Shown piece after piece: positions 33,995 through 42,677 of a DNA stretch of 64,000 bases. The notes beneath the pieces are model-generated. The model ran no database searches and was not told the DNA's origin. It worked only from the letters and a program-made list of their open reading frames with translations. A program made the translations under genes and the position numbers. The stretch spans positions 124,001 through 188,000 of the forward strand of contig NZ_BAABHJ010000002.1 in assembly GCF_039542035.1 (NCBI RefSeq), given 5' to 3'. Numbering within the stretch: the first letter of the stretch is position 1; each line of letters starts with the position of its first letter. Source of the stretch: Actinoallomurus liliacearum (GTDB taxonomy: Bacteria > Actinomycetota > Actinomycetes > Streptosporangiales > Streptosporangiaceae).

Positions 33995-34576
33995 TCGGAT
34001 TCGGTGAAGGAGGCCGGGCCGGGCGGAGTGGACGCCCGGCTGGCGGCCCGGCTGGCGGAGCTGCGCGTCGAGCGCGGCTGGTCGCTGGAGGAGCTGGCAC
34101 GGCGGACGGGGGTGAGCCGATCGACCCTGTCCCGGCTGGAGCGGGGCGAGATCAGCCCCACCGCCGCCCTGCTCGGCAGGCTGTGCGCCGCGTACGAGCG
34201 GACGATGTCACGCCTCCTCGCCGAGGTCGAGGCCGACCCTCCCCAGCTCGTACGCGCCGGTGAGCAGACCGTGTGGCGGGACGAGGAGTCGGGTTTCACC
34301 CGGCGGTCGGTGTCGCCCCCGCACCCCGGCCTGCGCGGCGAGGCCATCGAGGGGCTGCTGCGCCCGGGCGCGGACATCTCCTACGACGGACCGCCGGTTC
34401 CCGGCCTGGAGCAGCACATCTGGGTGCTCGACGGAGCCCTGGAGGTCGGCGCGAACGGTCACACGTACGAGCTGCGCGAAGGCGACTGCCTGCGGTTCCG
34501 GTTGTGGGGCCGGTCGCGGTTCCGCTGCCTCGGCACCGAACCGGTCCGCTACGCCCTCCTGGTGGTCCTGCCGTGA
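33989..34576 (+). CDS. XRE family regulator with cupin domain
   Basis: 195 aa. Helix-turn-helix 'LEELARRTGVSRSTLSRLER' (32-51), then a cupin sensor barrel (110-190; 'PGLEQHIWVLDGALEV', 'YELREGDCLRFRL'). Regulators of this PuuR/SutR-like layout sense small metabolites. The start codon lies within a pair of near-identical palindromes, pointing to autoregulation. The GNAT gene downstream overlaps by GTGA and is under the same control. Confidence 0.9.
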   Translation: MGSDSVKEAGPGGVDARLAARLAELRVERGWSLEELARRTGVSRSTLSRLERGEISPTAALLGRLCAAYERTMSRLLAEVEADPPQLVRAGEQTVWRDEESGFTRRSVSPPHPGLRGEAIEGLLRPGADISYDGPPVPGLEQHIWVLDGALEVGANGHTYELREGDCLRFRLWGRSRFRCLGTEPVRYALLVVLP

Positions 34577-35142
34577 CGTCGTCTCCCTCTCCCCCGCCGC
34601 CGGCCGGTGAAGGAGCGCGCCCGACGCGGACCATCACCCGCCTGTCCGCCGCCGAGTTCACCGCCCACGTGCCGGACCTGGCCGACCTCCTGCTGGACGC
34701 CGTCGCCGGCGGTCACTCCCTCGGCTTCGTGGATCCGTTCGAGCGTGGCGCCGCGCTCGACTTCTGGCGGGCCCGTACCCCGGCCGTGGCCGACGGGAGC
34801 CTGCTCGTCTGGGCCTGCCGTGGTCCGCAGGGCATCGAGGGGACCGTCAGCCTCGCCGTGGAGCCCAAGCCCAACGGCCGGCACCGCGCCGAGGTCGTCA
34901 AGCTGATGGTCCATCGCGCCGCGCGGGGCCGGGGGCTGGGCCGGGCGCTGCTGACCATCGCCGAGCGGGCGGCCGCCGAGCTCGGCGCGACGCTCCTGCT
35001 CCTGGACACCGAGACCGGCAGCGCCGCCGAGAGCCTCTATGCCGCCGCCGGCTGGACGCGGTACGGCATCGTCCCGGACTACGCCACCGACCCGTCGGGC
35101 GCGCTGCGCGACTGCAGCTTCTTCTACAAGCGCCTGGCGTGA
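34573..35142 (+). CDS. GNAT family N-acetyltransferase
   Basis: 189 aa from GTG 34573, overlapping the upstream stop as GTGA. Acetyl-CoA site: 'EVVKLMVHRAARGRGLGRAL' with the Q/RxxGxG/A loop, then 'LGATLLLLDTETGSAAESLY' and 'AAGWTRYGIVPDY'. XRE-cupin plus GNAT pairs are common and usually concern self-detoxification of an amine-containing compound (inference). Confidence 0.9.
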   Translation: MTSSPSPPPPAGEGARPTRTITRLSAAEFTAHVPDLADLLLDAVAGGHSLGFVDPFERGAALDFWRARTPAVADGSLLVWACRGPQGIEGTVSLAVEPKPNGRHRAEVVKLMVHRAARGRGLGRALLTIAERAAAELGATLLLLDTETGSAAESLYAAAGWTRYGIVPDYATDPSGALRDCSFFYKRLA

Positions 35143-35173
35143 GCCCCGCCGCGAGCGACCGGAGCGGGCGGGC

Positions 35174-36370
35174 TCACCGGCGGCCGTTCGCCTGACGGAG
35201 GGTTCGGAAGAACGCGCGGATGTCGCCGACCAGCAGGTCGGGCTGCTCCATCGCGGCGAAGTGCCCGCCCCGGTCGTACTCCGTCCAGCGCACGATGGTG
35301 TTCGTCCGTTCGGCGATGTGCCGCAGCGGGATGAAGTTGTCGTGGGGGAAGACGGCCAGGGCGGTCGGCGCGGTCGACGGCTCGGGCGGCCGGCCCCAGT
35401 AGTCCGCGTGCGCCCGCTCGTAGTAGATCCGGGCCGAGGATCCGGCGGTCCCGGTCAGCCAGTACAGCATCACGTTGGTCAGCAGCTGGTCGCGGTCCAC
35501 GGCGTCCTCGGGCCGGTCCCGGGAGTCCGTCCACTCCTTGAACTTCTCCACGATCCAGGCCAGCTGGCCGACCGGGGAGTCGGTCAGGGCGTAGGCGAGG
35601 GTCTGCGGACGCGTCGACTGGATCGCCGCGTAGCCGATGCTCTCCCGCTCCCACGCCTGGGTGCGCCGCCACGAAGCCATGGCGCGGTCGCGTTCGGCCG
35701 GGGACAGCGCGGCCCGCTCGTCGGGCTCTTCGGTGGCGGCCCCGCCGGGCAGCAGGTTCAGGTGGACGCCGATGATCTCCTCGGGGCGGGTCCGGCCGAG
35801 TTCGCGGGAGACGACCGCACCCCAGTCACCGCCCTGCGCGCCGTACCGCCGGTAGCCCAGGCGGCGCATCAGCTCGGCGAACGCGGCCGCGATCCGCTTG
35901 AACTCCCAGCCGGTCTGGCGCGTCGGCCCGGACAGGCCGAACCCGGGGAGGCCGGGGATGACCAGGTGGAACGCGTCGGCCGGGTCGCCACCGTGCGCGC
36001 GCGGGTCCGACAGCGGACCGGCGATCTCGGTGAACTCCGCGATCGATCCGGGCCAGCCGTGCGTGATGACCAGCGGGACGGCGTCCGGCTCCGGGGAACG
36101 CACGTGGGCGAAGTGGATGGTCGCCCCGTCGATGGTGGTGGTGAACTGCGGCCAGGCGTTCAGCCGTGCCTCGGCGGCCCGCCAGTCGAACTCGTGCCGC
36201 CAGTACCGTACGAGCTCGCGCAGGTACTCCCCCGGCACCCCGTAGGCCCAGCCGACGCCGGGCAGCTCGTCCGGCCAGCGGGTGCGGTCCAGGCGCGCGT
36301 GCAGGTCATCCAGGTCGGCCTGGGGGATGTCGACCCGGTACGGGCGGATGTTCTCATCGGCGGTCGTCAC
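35174..36370 (-). CDS. Epoxide hydrolase family protein (with EHN domain)
   Basis: 398 aa. N-terminal epoxide-hydrolase cap region (EHN, 8-115; 'DDLHARLDRTRWPDELPG'), then the alpha/beta hydrolase core: 'VITHGWPGSIAEF' (HGWPG oxyanion, 104-109), nucleophile Asp182 in 'GAQGGDWGAVVSRE', Tyr in 'SSARIYYERAHADYW', and His in 'YDRGGHFAAMEQPDLL'. All family catalytic positions are present. A paralogue is at 61594. It may also act on juvenile-hormone-like or polyketide epoxides; the true substrate is unknown. Confidence 0.9.
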   Translation of the reverse strand: MTTADENIRPYRVDIPQADLDDLHARLDRTRWPDELPGVGWAYGVPGEYLRELVRYWRHEFDWRAAEARLNAWPQFTTTIDGATIHFAHVRSPEPDAVPLVITHGWPGSIAEFTEIAGPLSDPRAHGGDPADAFHLVIPGLPGFGLSGPTRQTGWEFKRIAAAFAELMRRLGYRRYGAQGGDWGAVVSRELGRTRPEEIIGVHLNLLPGGAATEEPDERAALSPAERDRAMASWRRTQAWERESIGYAAIQSTRPQTLAYALTDSPVGQLAWIVEKFKEWTDSRDRPEDAVDRDQLLTNVMLYWLTGTAGSSARIYYERAHADYWGRPPEPSTAPTALAVFPHDNFIPLRHIAERTNTIVRWTEYDRGGHFAAMEQPDLLVGDIRAFFRTLRQANGRR

Positions 36371-36432
36371 CCGGTCATGCTAGAGAAACGGCCATGACGA
36401 GGTGGGGCAGGGCGGCCCGCGCAGGGCCGGGG

Positions 36433-36894
36433 TCACCGGGCGGCACGCCCCCGGTCACGGCCGAGCTCGGCCAGGCGGGTCAGGGCGGGCAGCGCCTCGG
36501 CGATCGCCTGCCGCTCCTCGGGGGCCAGCCGGGCGACCAGCGGGATCAGGTGGCCGGTCCGGTCGGCGTGGCGAGACCGGCAGATCCGCCGGCCGGCCTC
36601 GGTGATGTGCACGAGGACGACGCGGCCGTCGCCCGGGTCGGGGCGGCGCTCGACCAGTCCCTCCCGCTCGAGCCGGGTGACCAGCTGGGTGACGCCGGGC
36701 TGGGTGATCTGCTCGGTCCTGGCCAGGTCGGTCAGCCGCATCGGGCCGTCGCCGTACGCGAGGGTGTCCAGCACCGACAGAGTCGTGAACGGCAGCTTCT
36801 CCAGCGTGGGCAACCGAATGTAGAAGCGGTTGAAGTCCTCGATCGCCGTCGTGAAGGCGGCCACGTCCAGGTCGTCGTTCGCGGTGTCGTCCAC
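36433..36894 (-). CDS. MarR family transcriptional regulator
   Basis: 153 aa. Winged helix: 'MRLTDLARTEQITQPGVTQL' then 'VTRLEREGLVERRPDPGDGR' (recognition helix and wing). Follows the CoA-transferase gene by 18 bases on the same strand, so the two are likely one transcript. GTG start. Ligand unknown. Confidence 0.9.
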   Translation of the reverse strand: MDDTANDDLDVAAFTTAIEDFNRFYIRLPTLEKLPFTTLSVLDTLAYGDGPMRLTDLARTEQITQPGVTQLVTRLEREGLVERRPDPGDGRVVLVHITEAGRRICRSRHADRTGHLIPLVARLAPEERQAIAEALPALTRLAELGRDRGRAAR

Positions 36895-36912
36895 GGCCGC
36901 CAGCTTAGGAGG

Positions 36913-38085
36913 TCACGCCGCACCGCTCGGAGGGAGGAGTTCGTCGTTGTGCCGGCCCAGGGCCGGGGTCGGCGTGGTGCCGGCCGGGGTGAAGCTGTCG
37001 TAGCGGGCCGGGGTGCGGATGACCGTCTCGGCGCGTTCGCCGTCGGTGACCGTGACGGCGAGCTGATTCTCGGCGAATTGCGGCGAACTGACCACCTCCC
37101 TCCATGTTTGTACGCGCGTGGCCATCAGCCCGGCCCGTTCGAAGATCTCCACCCACTCGGCGGCGGCATGCGCGCGGAGCGCCGCGGTCAACTCGGCGGT
37201 GAGTTCTCGCCGATGGAGGCCGCGTTGCCGCTGGTCGGCGAGCCGGGGATCGGCCGGCAGATCGGGGCGGCCGAGCACCTCAGTCAGCTTCTTCCAGTGC
37301 TTGGGCACATACGCGGCCAGCACGAGGTAATCGCCGTCGCCGCACCGGAAGGCGCCGCTGGGTTCGGTCGCGAACGGGCTCCGGCCGTCGGTGGGCCTGG
37401 GGGTGTTCGAAGCGGTGTTGGCCGCCATGGTGAGGCTGTTGGACTGCAGACTGCACGCCACGTCGTACATGGCGACGCGCACGACGTCCGCGACGCCGTG
37501 CCGCTCACGGTTCAGCAGGGCGGCGAGGACGGCCTGAGCCAGGACGTGCCCGGTGGCCGCGTCGACGATCGTGGAGCGCACGAACTCGGGCGTGCCGTCG
37601 CCGGACCGGAGGCCGGTCACCAGACCCGACTCGGCCTGGATCATCATGTCGATGCAGGGCCGCCGCCCCACCGGACCGTAACCGCCGTATCCGGACAGCG
37701 CCGCGTAGACCAGTCTGGGGTTGCGAGCCTGCAAGGTCTCGGCGCCCAGGCCGAGCCGGTCCATCACGCCGGGCCGGAAGCCGTCCAGGACGACGTCGGC
37801 GGTGTCGGCCAGGGCCAGCGCCTGCCGCAGTCCCTCCTCGGACTTGAGGTCGATCATGACGGACTTCTTGCCGCGGTTGTTGGGCAGGAAGTACGGCGCC
37901 ACGTGCTCGAGGCCGGGGCGGCTCGAGGTGATCCGGCGGGCGGCCTCGCCGCCGGGTGCCTCGACCTTGATGACCTCGGCGCCGAGGTCGGCGAGCACGG
38001 TGCCGGCCAGCGGGCCGGCCACGTTCTGGGTGAAGTCCAGGACCCGGAAGCCGTCGAGCGGGCGGTGGGAGGGGGAAGCGGTCAT
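36913..38085 (-). CDS. Family III CoA-transferase (CaiB/BaiF)
   Basis: 390 aa, full length. Starts with the family signature 'LDGFRVLDFTQNVAGPLAG', then 'ADLGAEVIKVEAPGGEAAR', 'NNRGKKSVMIDLKSEEGL', and the catalytic Asp146 in 'RPCIDMMIQAESGL'. Moves CoA between carboxylic acids (formyl, carnitine, mesaconate or steroid acids are examples). Divergent from a TetR gene at 38210 with a shared operator-like repeat, and co-directional with a MarR gene. The acid used here cannot be told. Confidence 0.92.
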   Translation of the reverse strand: MTASPSHRPLDGFRVLDFTQNVAGPLAGTVLADLGAEVIKVEAPGGEAARRITSSRPGLEHVAPYFLPNNRGKKSVMIDLKSEEGLRQALALADTADVVLDGFRPGVMDRLGLGAETLQARNPRLVYAALSGYGGYGPVGRRPCIDMMIQAESGLVTGLRSGDGTPEFVRSTIVDAATGHVLAQAVLAALLNRERHGVADVVRVAMYDVACSLQSNSLTMAANTASNTPRPTDGRSPFATEPSGAFRCGDGDYLVLAAYVPKHWKKLTEVLGRPDLPADPRLADQRQRGLHRRELTAELTAALRAHAAAEWVEIFERAGLMATRVQTWREVVSSPQFAENQLAVTVTDGERAETVIRTPARYDSFTPAGTTPTPALGRHNDELLPPSGAA

Positions 38086-38125
38086 GGTGACTCCCAGTCG
38101 AAGCTGTTGCCCCGGCGCTGATAAT

Positions 38126-38140
38126 AGACTCTACCGGTCT
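38126..38140. promoter_or_regulatory. Inverted repeat between the CoA-transferase and TetR genes
   Basis: AGACTCTACCGGTCT (arms AGAC and GTCT, core ACCGGT) in the AT-rich centre of the divergent region. A likely site for the TetR protein encoded at 38210. Confidence 0.4.
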
Positions 38141-38209
38141 GAAAATACGATGGGAGTATGTCCCTGCGCGACGCCGCACACAAGACGGCACGAGACGAGG
38201 GGCGGGGCC

Positions 38210-38878
38210 ATGGCTGAGAGCACCGCGTCCGTCCGCGGCCGGCCGCGTGACCCCGATTTCGAGGACCGGGTCTTCGACGCCGTCATCGCGCTGTACGCCC
38301 GAGGCGGTCTGGAAGCGGTGAGCCTCGGCGCCGTCGCCCGCGAGGCCCGCGTCGGGAAGGCCTCGCTCTACCTGCGCTGGCCCGACAAGAAGGCTCTGCT
38401 CGTCGACGCGCTGAAGGCGCGGATCGTCCTGGACACCCACATCGAAACCGGCGATCTGCGAGCCGACCTACGGCGCCTCGCCGAGCAGATGCTCCTCCTG
38501 CTGTGGAGCGACGCCGGCCTCGCCTACATGCGCCGGATCGTGGACTCCTCCGTGCACCCGGAGGTCTTCGGCACCCCGCACCGGGAGGGCAGCCCGACCG
38601 TCCTGGCCGCACGGCGCCTGGTGCGAAGCGCCGTCGCCCGCGGCGAACTGCCCGAGGGTACGAGCCCGACCATTCTGATGGACATGCTCTTCGGCGCCGC
38701 CATGATGCACGCCACCGTCACCCCCGCCGCCATGCGCGACGCCGCCCGCGCGAACGCGGCCGACTACCTGGACGCCCTGGTCGAGACCATCCTCGCCGGG
38801 GTCACGGGCACCAGGCCTGAGGCCTCGGCGACCCTCCACTCGGGTCCGTGCGATGGGACCCAAAGTAACTCTGCGTGA
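38210..38878 (+). CDS. TetR/AcrR family transcriptional regulator
   Basis: 222 aa from ATG 38210 (GAGGGG upstream). Helix-turn-helix at 20-65: 'LEAVSLGAVAREARVGKASL' followed by 'YLRWPDKKALL'. C-terminal domain of the TetR_C_16/PF16859 kind ('VDSSVHPEVFGTPHREG'). Divergent from the CoA-transferase gene, its probable target. Confidence 0.9.
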   Translation: MAESTASVRGRPRDPDFEDRVFDAVIALYARGGLEAVSLGAVAREARVGKASLYLRWPDKKALLVDALKARIVLDTHIETGDLRADLRRLAEQMLLLLWSDAGLAYMRRIVDSSVHPEVFGTPHREGSPTVLAARRLVRSAVARGELPEGTSPTILMDMLFGAAMMHATVTPAAMRDAARANAADYLDALVETILAGVTGTRPEASATLHSGPCDGTQSNSA

Positions 38879-38881
38879 TCT

Positions 38882-38971
38882 TCAGGCCGTACTGTCCGGT
38901 TCGGCGAGGACGGCGCGGGCCAGTTCGCGGCCGAAGCCGGTGGAGCAGCCGGTGATGAGCCAGGTCTTCAC
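38882..38971 (-). pseudogene. N-terminal stub of an SDR oxidoreductase
   Basis: Only 29 codons remain: 'VKTWLITGCSTGFGREL' (the NADP-binding TGxxxGxG loop) then 'ARAVLAEPDST' and a TGA. A real SDR needs about 250 codons, so this is the truncated start of one. It is divergent from the MmyB-like regulator at 39204, exactly where a target SDR would sit. The intervening sequence to 39204 has no gene. Confidence 0.65.
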
Positions 38972-39203
38972 GAGGCAAAGATCCCTTTCGTGCGGCGGCA
39001 CCCAGGGCGCCGCCAGGTCGGTCGGTACGGGTGCGGTCCCGGTGCCGCGGGGCGATGGGGTGCCGCTCTTCCACGACATCACCGGCCGAGGGCCGGACAG
39101 AGGCCGGTAGCGGGGGAGAAATGTCCTGGTCAACGGCTTCCTAGGACGCAGCGACCCAGGCTCGTGGCGTTCCGCGGCCCCGGTCGGCGGGGAGCCTGGG
39201 GGT

Positions 39204-40115
39204 ATGGCACGAAATGTGGATCTGAGTGAGTTCCTGCGCCGCTGCCGTGCCCGGATCAGCCCGGAGTCGGCGGGCCTGCCCGAGCGCGGCGCCTACCGGC
39301 GTGTGCCGAGCCTGCGGCGCGAGGAGGTCGCCCAGCTGGCCGGGGTGAGCACCGACTACTACACGCGGCTGGAGCAGGGCCGCCAGATCAGCCCCACGCC
39401 GGGTGTGCTGGAGGCGATCGCGGTCGCGCTGGGCATGGACGACGCCGAACGGGCCCACCTGTTCGACCTCGTGCGGTCGCAGCCCGGCGCCCGCCGGAGC
39501 CCGCCGCGGGTGCAGAGGGTTCGCTCCGGGCTGCATCGGTTCCTGGACTCCTTCACTGACCAGGCGGCCTTCGTCCTGGGGCGGCGCGGCGACGTCCTCG
39601 CCGCCAACCGGCTGGCCAAGGCGCTGCTGGCCGATTTCGACGCCATGCCCTACAGGGAGCGGAACCTCACCCGGTGGATCATCCTGGATCCGGCCGCCCG
39701 CGACCTGTACGTCGACTGGGAGAAGATCGCCTCGGAGATGACCGCGATTCTGCGCCTGGACGCCGGCCGCCACCCCGACGACACCCGCACCACCGAACTG
39801 GTGGGCGAGCTGTCGATGAAGAGCGAGCACTTCCGCCGCTGGTGGGCCGACCACAAGGTCCTGGACCGCAGCTTCGGCACCAAACGGTTCCGCCACCCCG
39901 TCGTCGGGCCACTGAGCATCGACTACCAAGCCTTCACAATGCCCGGCACCGACGACCAGACTCTCTTCATCTACCTGCCGACCGACGACCGGTCCTCGCA
40001 GGACGCCTGGCGCCTCCTGGCCAGCTGGGCCGCCGATCCCCTCCCCCGGACCGCAGCCGACCGGACCGCAGCTGGTCCCGCCGATTCCGCACACGACCCC
40101 AGGAGCACCTCGTGA
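39204..40115 (+). CDS. XRE-type regulator with MmyB-like ligand domain
   Basis: 303 aa, clearly homologous to the regulator at 31995. Helix-turn-helix 'RREEVAQLAGVSTDYYTRLE' (38-57); MmyB-like domain from about 105 ('RRGDVLAANRLAKALLADFD', 'RNLTRWIILDPAARDLYVDW'). The downstream SDR gene overlaps by GTGA, so regulator and enzyme are coupled. An SDR stub on the other side shows that a second target was lost. Confidence 0.9.
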   Translation: MARNVDLSEFLRRCRARISPESAGLPERGAYRRVPSLRREEVAQLAGVSTDYYTRLEQGRQISPTPGVLEAIAVALGMDDAERAHLFDLVRSQPGARRSPPRVQRVRSGLHRFLDSFTDQAAFVLGRRGDVLAANRLAKALLADFDAMPYRERNLTRWIILDPAARDLYVDWEKIASEMTAILRLDAGRHPDDTRTTELVGELSMKSEHFRRWWADHKVLDRSFGTKRFRHPVVGPLSIDYQAFTMPGTDDQTLFIYLPTDDRSSQDAWRLLASWAADPLPRTAADRTAAGPADSAHDPRSTS

Positions 40116-40960
40116 GCACCACCCACCGCAAATCCGGCCGTCCCCTCGCCCTGGTGACCGGCGCGTCCGCGGGTATCGGCTGCCAGCTGGCCCTGCTGTT
40201 CGCCCGCGACGGCTACGACCTGGTCGCCACCGGCCGCAGCGACACCATCGACCGCGCCGCCGCCGACTTCGAACAGCACGGCGCCCACGTCGTTCCCGTA
40301 CGGGCCGACCTGTCCGAACGCGACGGCGTCCAAGCGGTGTGGCAGGCCGTCCAGGAAACCGGCCGACCGCTGGAGTCGGCCGTGCTCAACGCCGGTCGCA
40401 GCATCGGCGGCGCGTTCCTCGACACCGATCTGGACGACGAACTCGACCTGCTCGCCCTCAACGTCACCTCCGTCGTCGCGCTCGCCAAGCCCGTCGTCCG
40501 GCACATGGCCGATCACGGCAACGGCAGAATCCTCATCACCTCGTCCCTGTCGGCGACGTTGCCCACCCCCTACGAGACCGTCTATGGACCCTCCCGCGCG
40601 TTCACGTACATGTTCGCCGAGGCACTGCGCCAGGAGATGAAGGACCGTGCGCCCGGCGTCACCGTCACCGCGCTGCTGCCCGGCGCCACCGACAGCGACT
40701 TCCACGCCCGCGCCGGAATGGGCAACACCGCCTTCGGGCCCGGCGCCAGGAAGAACAGCCGTGTCCAGGTCGCCGCCCAGGGGTACCGCGCCCTCATGGC
40801 CGGCAAAGACCACGTCATCGGCGGAGACCTGCGCACCAAACTCACCGCCCTGACCAACCGCCTGCTCCCCGAACCGTTCAAAGCCGCCCGCCACGCCCGC
40901 AAGGCCCGGCCCCGCGACACCGCGTCCCGGCAACGCGACACCGCCACGGCCTCCCGCTGA
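40112..40960 (+). CDS. SDR family oxidoreductase with YxxxR active site
   Basis: 282 aa from GTG 40112, overlapping the regulator stop as GTGA, with AGGAG 6 bases upstream. NADP loop 'LVTGASAGIGCQLALLF' (14-30), 'VLNAGRSIGG', Ser144/Ser145 in 'ILITSSLSATL'. The catalytic motif is Tyr158-x3-Arg162 ('TVYGPSRAFTYMFAEALR') where nearly all SDRs have Lys. Arg could keep the charge but may change activity. The C-terminus is basic and alanine-rich, probably disordered. Confidence 0.87.
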   Translation: MSTTHRKSGRPLALVTGASAGIGCQLALLFARDGYDLVATGRSDTIDRAAADFEQHGAHVVPVRADLSERDGVQAVWQAVQETGRPLESAVLNAGRSIGGAFLDTDLDDELDLLALNVTSVVALAKPVVRHMADHGNGRILITSSLSATLPTPYETVYGPSRAFTYMFAEALRQEMKDRAPGVTVTALLPGATDSDFHARAGMGNTAFGPGARKNSRVQVAAQGYRALMAGKDHVIGGDLRTKLTALTNRLLPEPFKAARHARKARPRDTASRQRDTATASR

Positions 40961-41284
40961 CAGGCTGCCTGAATCATCAATCCGGCAGGCGCCTGATGAA
41001 CCGAGCAGCCGGGATCACCGTCACCGTCCCTCGGATCCGTCATGGAAAGGGCGCACCCCGGTGTCGGGCTCGGTGCGGGTGAAGGCGTAGCGGCCCAGGA
41101 AGTGTCGCTGGCGTCGACTTGCTGCACGGCCGTCTAGCCCGGCGAACGGGGCATCCAGCACGTTTTTACTTTCCGAAATCGAATCATTCCGGAAAGTAGG
41201 GGTACATTTCGAAGTACTGAGGATTTTTTGTGCGTTGGCACCCGGGTCGGCGTCGCCCTCGGCGATAACGTGACTGGACCTTAA
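40961..41284. other. Non-coding region with an AT-rich inverted repeat
   Basis: No gene is seen. The centre is unusually AT-rich for this genome and holds ACTTTCCG (41168-41175) and CGGAAAGT (41190-41197) with 14 bases between, followed by a run of six T at 41226-41231. It may be a terminator or a regulatory site for the STAS gene region. Confidence 0.4.
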
Positions 41285-41518
41285 CGGGCCCTTGGACAGG
41301 CCAGGCGAGCCGTCAATCTGCTGATCATCCCGCCGGGCATCACCGCGGCCGACTTCATGCCCGCCCTCGAGGACACGGCTGGTCTGTATCCGGCCGATCG
41401 CCTCACCACCGCTCGCCATCCGGTCAGCCTGGCTGCGGCGCCGGAACCTGACGGCCCGGCCACCCTGACAGAACACGCAGGACCGCGGCGACGACCGCGG
41501 AGCAACACCACTTCGTGA
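41285..41518 (+). pseudogene. C-terminal remnant resembling DUF5994
   Basis: Open from just after a TAA at 41282-41284, no start codon in a sensible place, TGA at 41516. The text 'AVNLLIIPPGITAADFMPAL' resembles the C-terminal strand of DUF5994 proteins (LLVIPP followed by a helix). The 5' part of the gene is missing. Family recognition from memory. Confidence 0.4.
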
Positions 41519-41601
41519 CACGCACATCGCCTGTTCAGCGAGCGCGAGCCGTACCGGCACAGCCGACGGGCAACCCGTACCTTTCCGATCGGAGTATCGC
41601 A

Positions 41602-42009
41602 ATGACTATCGCTGACACCGCCCCATTCGGCAGAGCCGATCCGTTGGCCCCGACAACGATCCAGTTGGCCGGTGAGATCGACTTGTTCACCGGCCCCACC
41701 CTGCGCGAGGCCTTGCTGAGCGTCCTGCTGCGCAGCAGGAGCCTGCTCATCCTTGACCTGTCCGGTGTGACCTTCTGCGACGCCCGGGGCCTGAGCGTCC
41801 TGGTCGGAATCCAAAACCGTGCCAGAGCGATGGGAATCTGTCTCGCCCTGACCGCGCCCCGCAGGAACATGTCCCGGCTACTGAATATCACCGGTTTGGA
41901 CCGCACCATGCCGATTGTGCATACGAGCCCATCACGGCCCATCGCCGTCAACCGGAACGGAACCGATCCGAACCGACAGGCCGCAGCGGCCATGGAAAAG
42001 ATGCAGTGA
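41602..42009 (+). CDS. STAS domain anti-sigma factor antagonist-like protein
   Basis: 135 aa from ATG 41602 (GGAG 7 bases upstream). STAS fold: 'TTIQLAGEIDLFTGPTLREA' and 'LLILDLSGVTFCDARGLSVL'. In BldG/SpoIIAA/RsbV proteins the phosphorylated serine is in a DSSG motif; here it is Asp60-Ala61-Arg62-Gly63, so control by kinase/phosphatase switching is probably lost and the protein could be constitutively active or use another signal. The next reading frame overlaps it as TGATG. Confidence 0.85.
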   Translation: MTIADTAPFGRADPLAPTTIQLAGEIDLFTGPTLREALLSVLLRSRSLLILDLSGVTFCDARGLSVLVGIQNRARAMGICLALTAPRRNMSRLLNITGLDRTMPIVHTSPSRPIAVNRNGTDPNRQAAAAMEKMQ

Positions 42010-42350
42010 TGAGGAATACTGAGGAACGCCGAGTGATGACCGGCCCGCCATCCCCGTCGATACCACGGCTCCTGCTGGGGAATGTCCCGTACGCTGCGGA
42101 ACCCGCCTGCTCGTCCCACACACCGTTCGATGGTGCCTGGTGGCCCCGATCGGCTGATCCGTCCGCAGAGTTCCCGGGTCTCATCCGGGCACTCCAGGGC
42201 CCCGGCCCTCCGCGTGAGCACGGCCCTGTGATGCACATTCTGCGAGCAGCCGATCGGGCAGCAACTCCGACGGTAGCTGCGCCGAGATCGCGTCTGGAAA
42301 TAGCGGTGACAGGCGTTGAGACAGGGCAGTACGGCCGGGGATGGCCGTAG
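42009..42350 (+). pseudogene. N-terminal part of a DUF5994-like protein, 3' half degraded
   Basis: 113 codons starting at the ATG that overlaps the STAS stop. Residues 39-60 ('TPFDGAWWPRSADPSAEFPG') match the DGAWWPRS hallmark of DUF5994; after about residue 70 the sequence no longer resembles the family and ends early. It is either a short divergent member or a frameshifted gene. DUF5994 genes commonly stand beside STAS genes in streptomycetes. Confidence 0.45.
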
Positions 42351-42388
42351 TGGTTGGTTCGTCGGGGTCTGTACCTCACCTCGCGCTA

Positions 42389-42419
42389 CCGACACCGCCA
42401 GCGGCGCTGGCGGTGTCGG
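42389..42419. terminator. Strong hairpin downstream of the STAS/DUF5994-like genes
   Basis: CCGACACCGCCAGC, loop GGC, GCTGGCGGTGTCGG: a perfect 14-bp stem, 38 bases past the DUF5994-like stop. Probable terminator for the plus-strand genes. Confidence 0.65.
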
Positions 42420-42607
42420 GGCCGAGACTGGGGCCGCCGGCGCTGGTGAGCCGGCAGGTTCGCCGGCCTGCGCCGACGCCACAGACGGCCGGATCCCGGG
42501 CCGGTATGTTCGACAGCAAAGGCGAGCACCCCTCGGTAGCCAGCGCCCGAGTGGAGGGCCTCGGCGGCCGGAGGCGCGGACGGCGACCCATAGCCGAGAG
42601 CCGGTGA

Positions 42608-42642
42608 CCGAGGCGATCACCGGACGCCGGCGATCGCCTCGG
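42608..42642. terminator. Hairpin downstream of the aminotransferase gene
   Basis: CCGAGGCGATC, 13-base loop, GATCGCCTCGG, 35 bases beyond the minus-strand aminotransferase stop at 42678. Confidence 0.6.
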
Positions 42643-42677
42643 ATCGGTCGTGCGGATCCTGTCGGTGCTCAGGCCGC

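Noticed and set aside
42376..42607. Short open frames across the hairpin region before the aminotransferase
   Set aside because: They run through perfect inverted repeats on both strands and have no domain or ribosome binding site.
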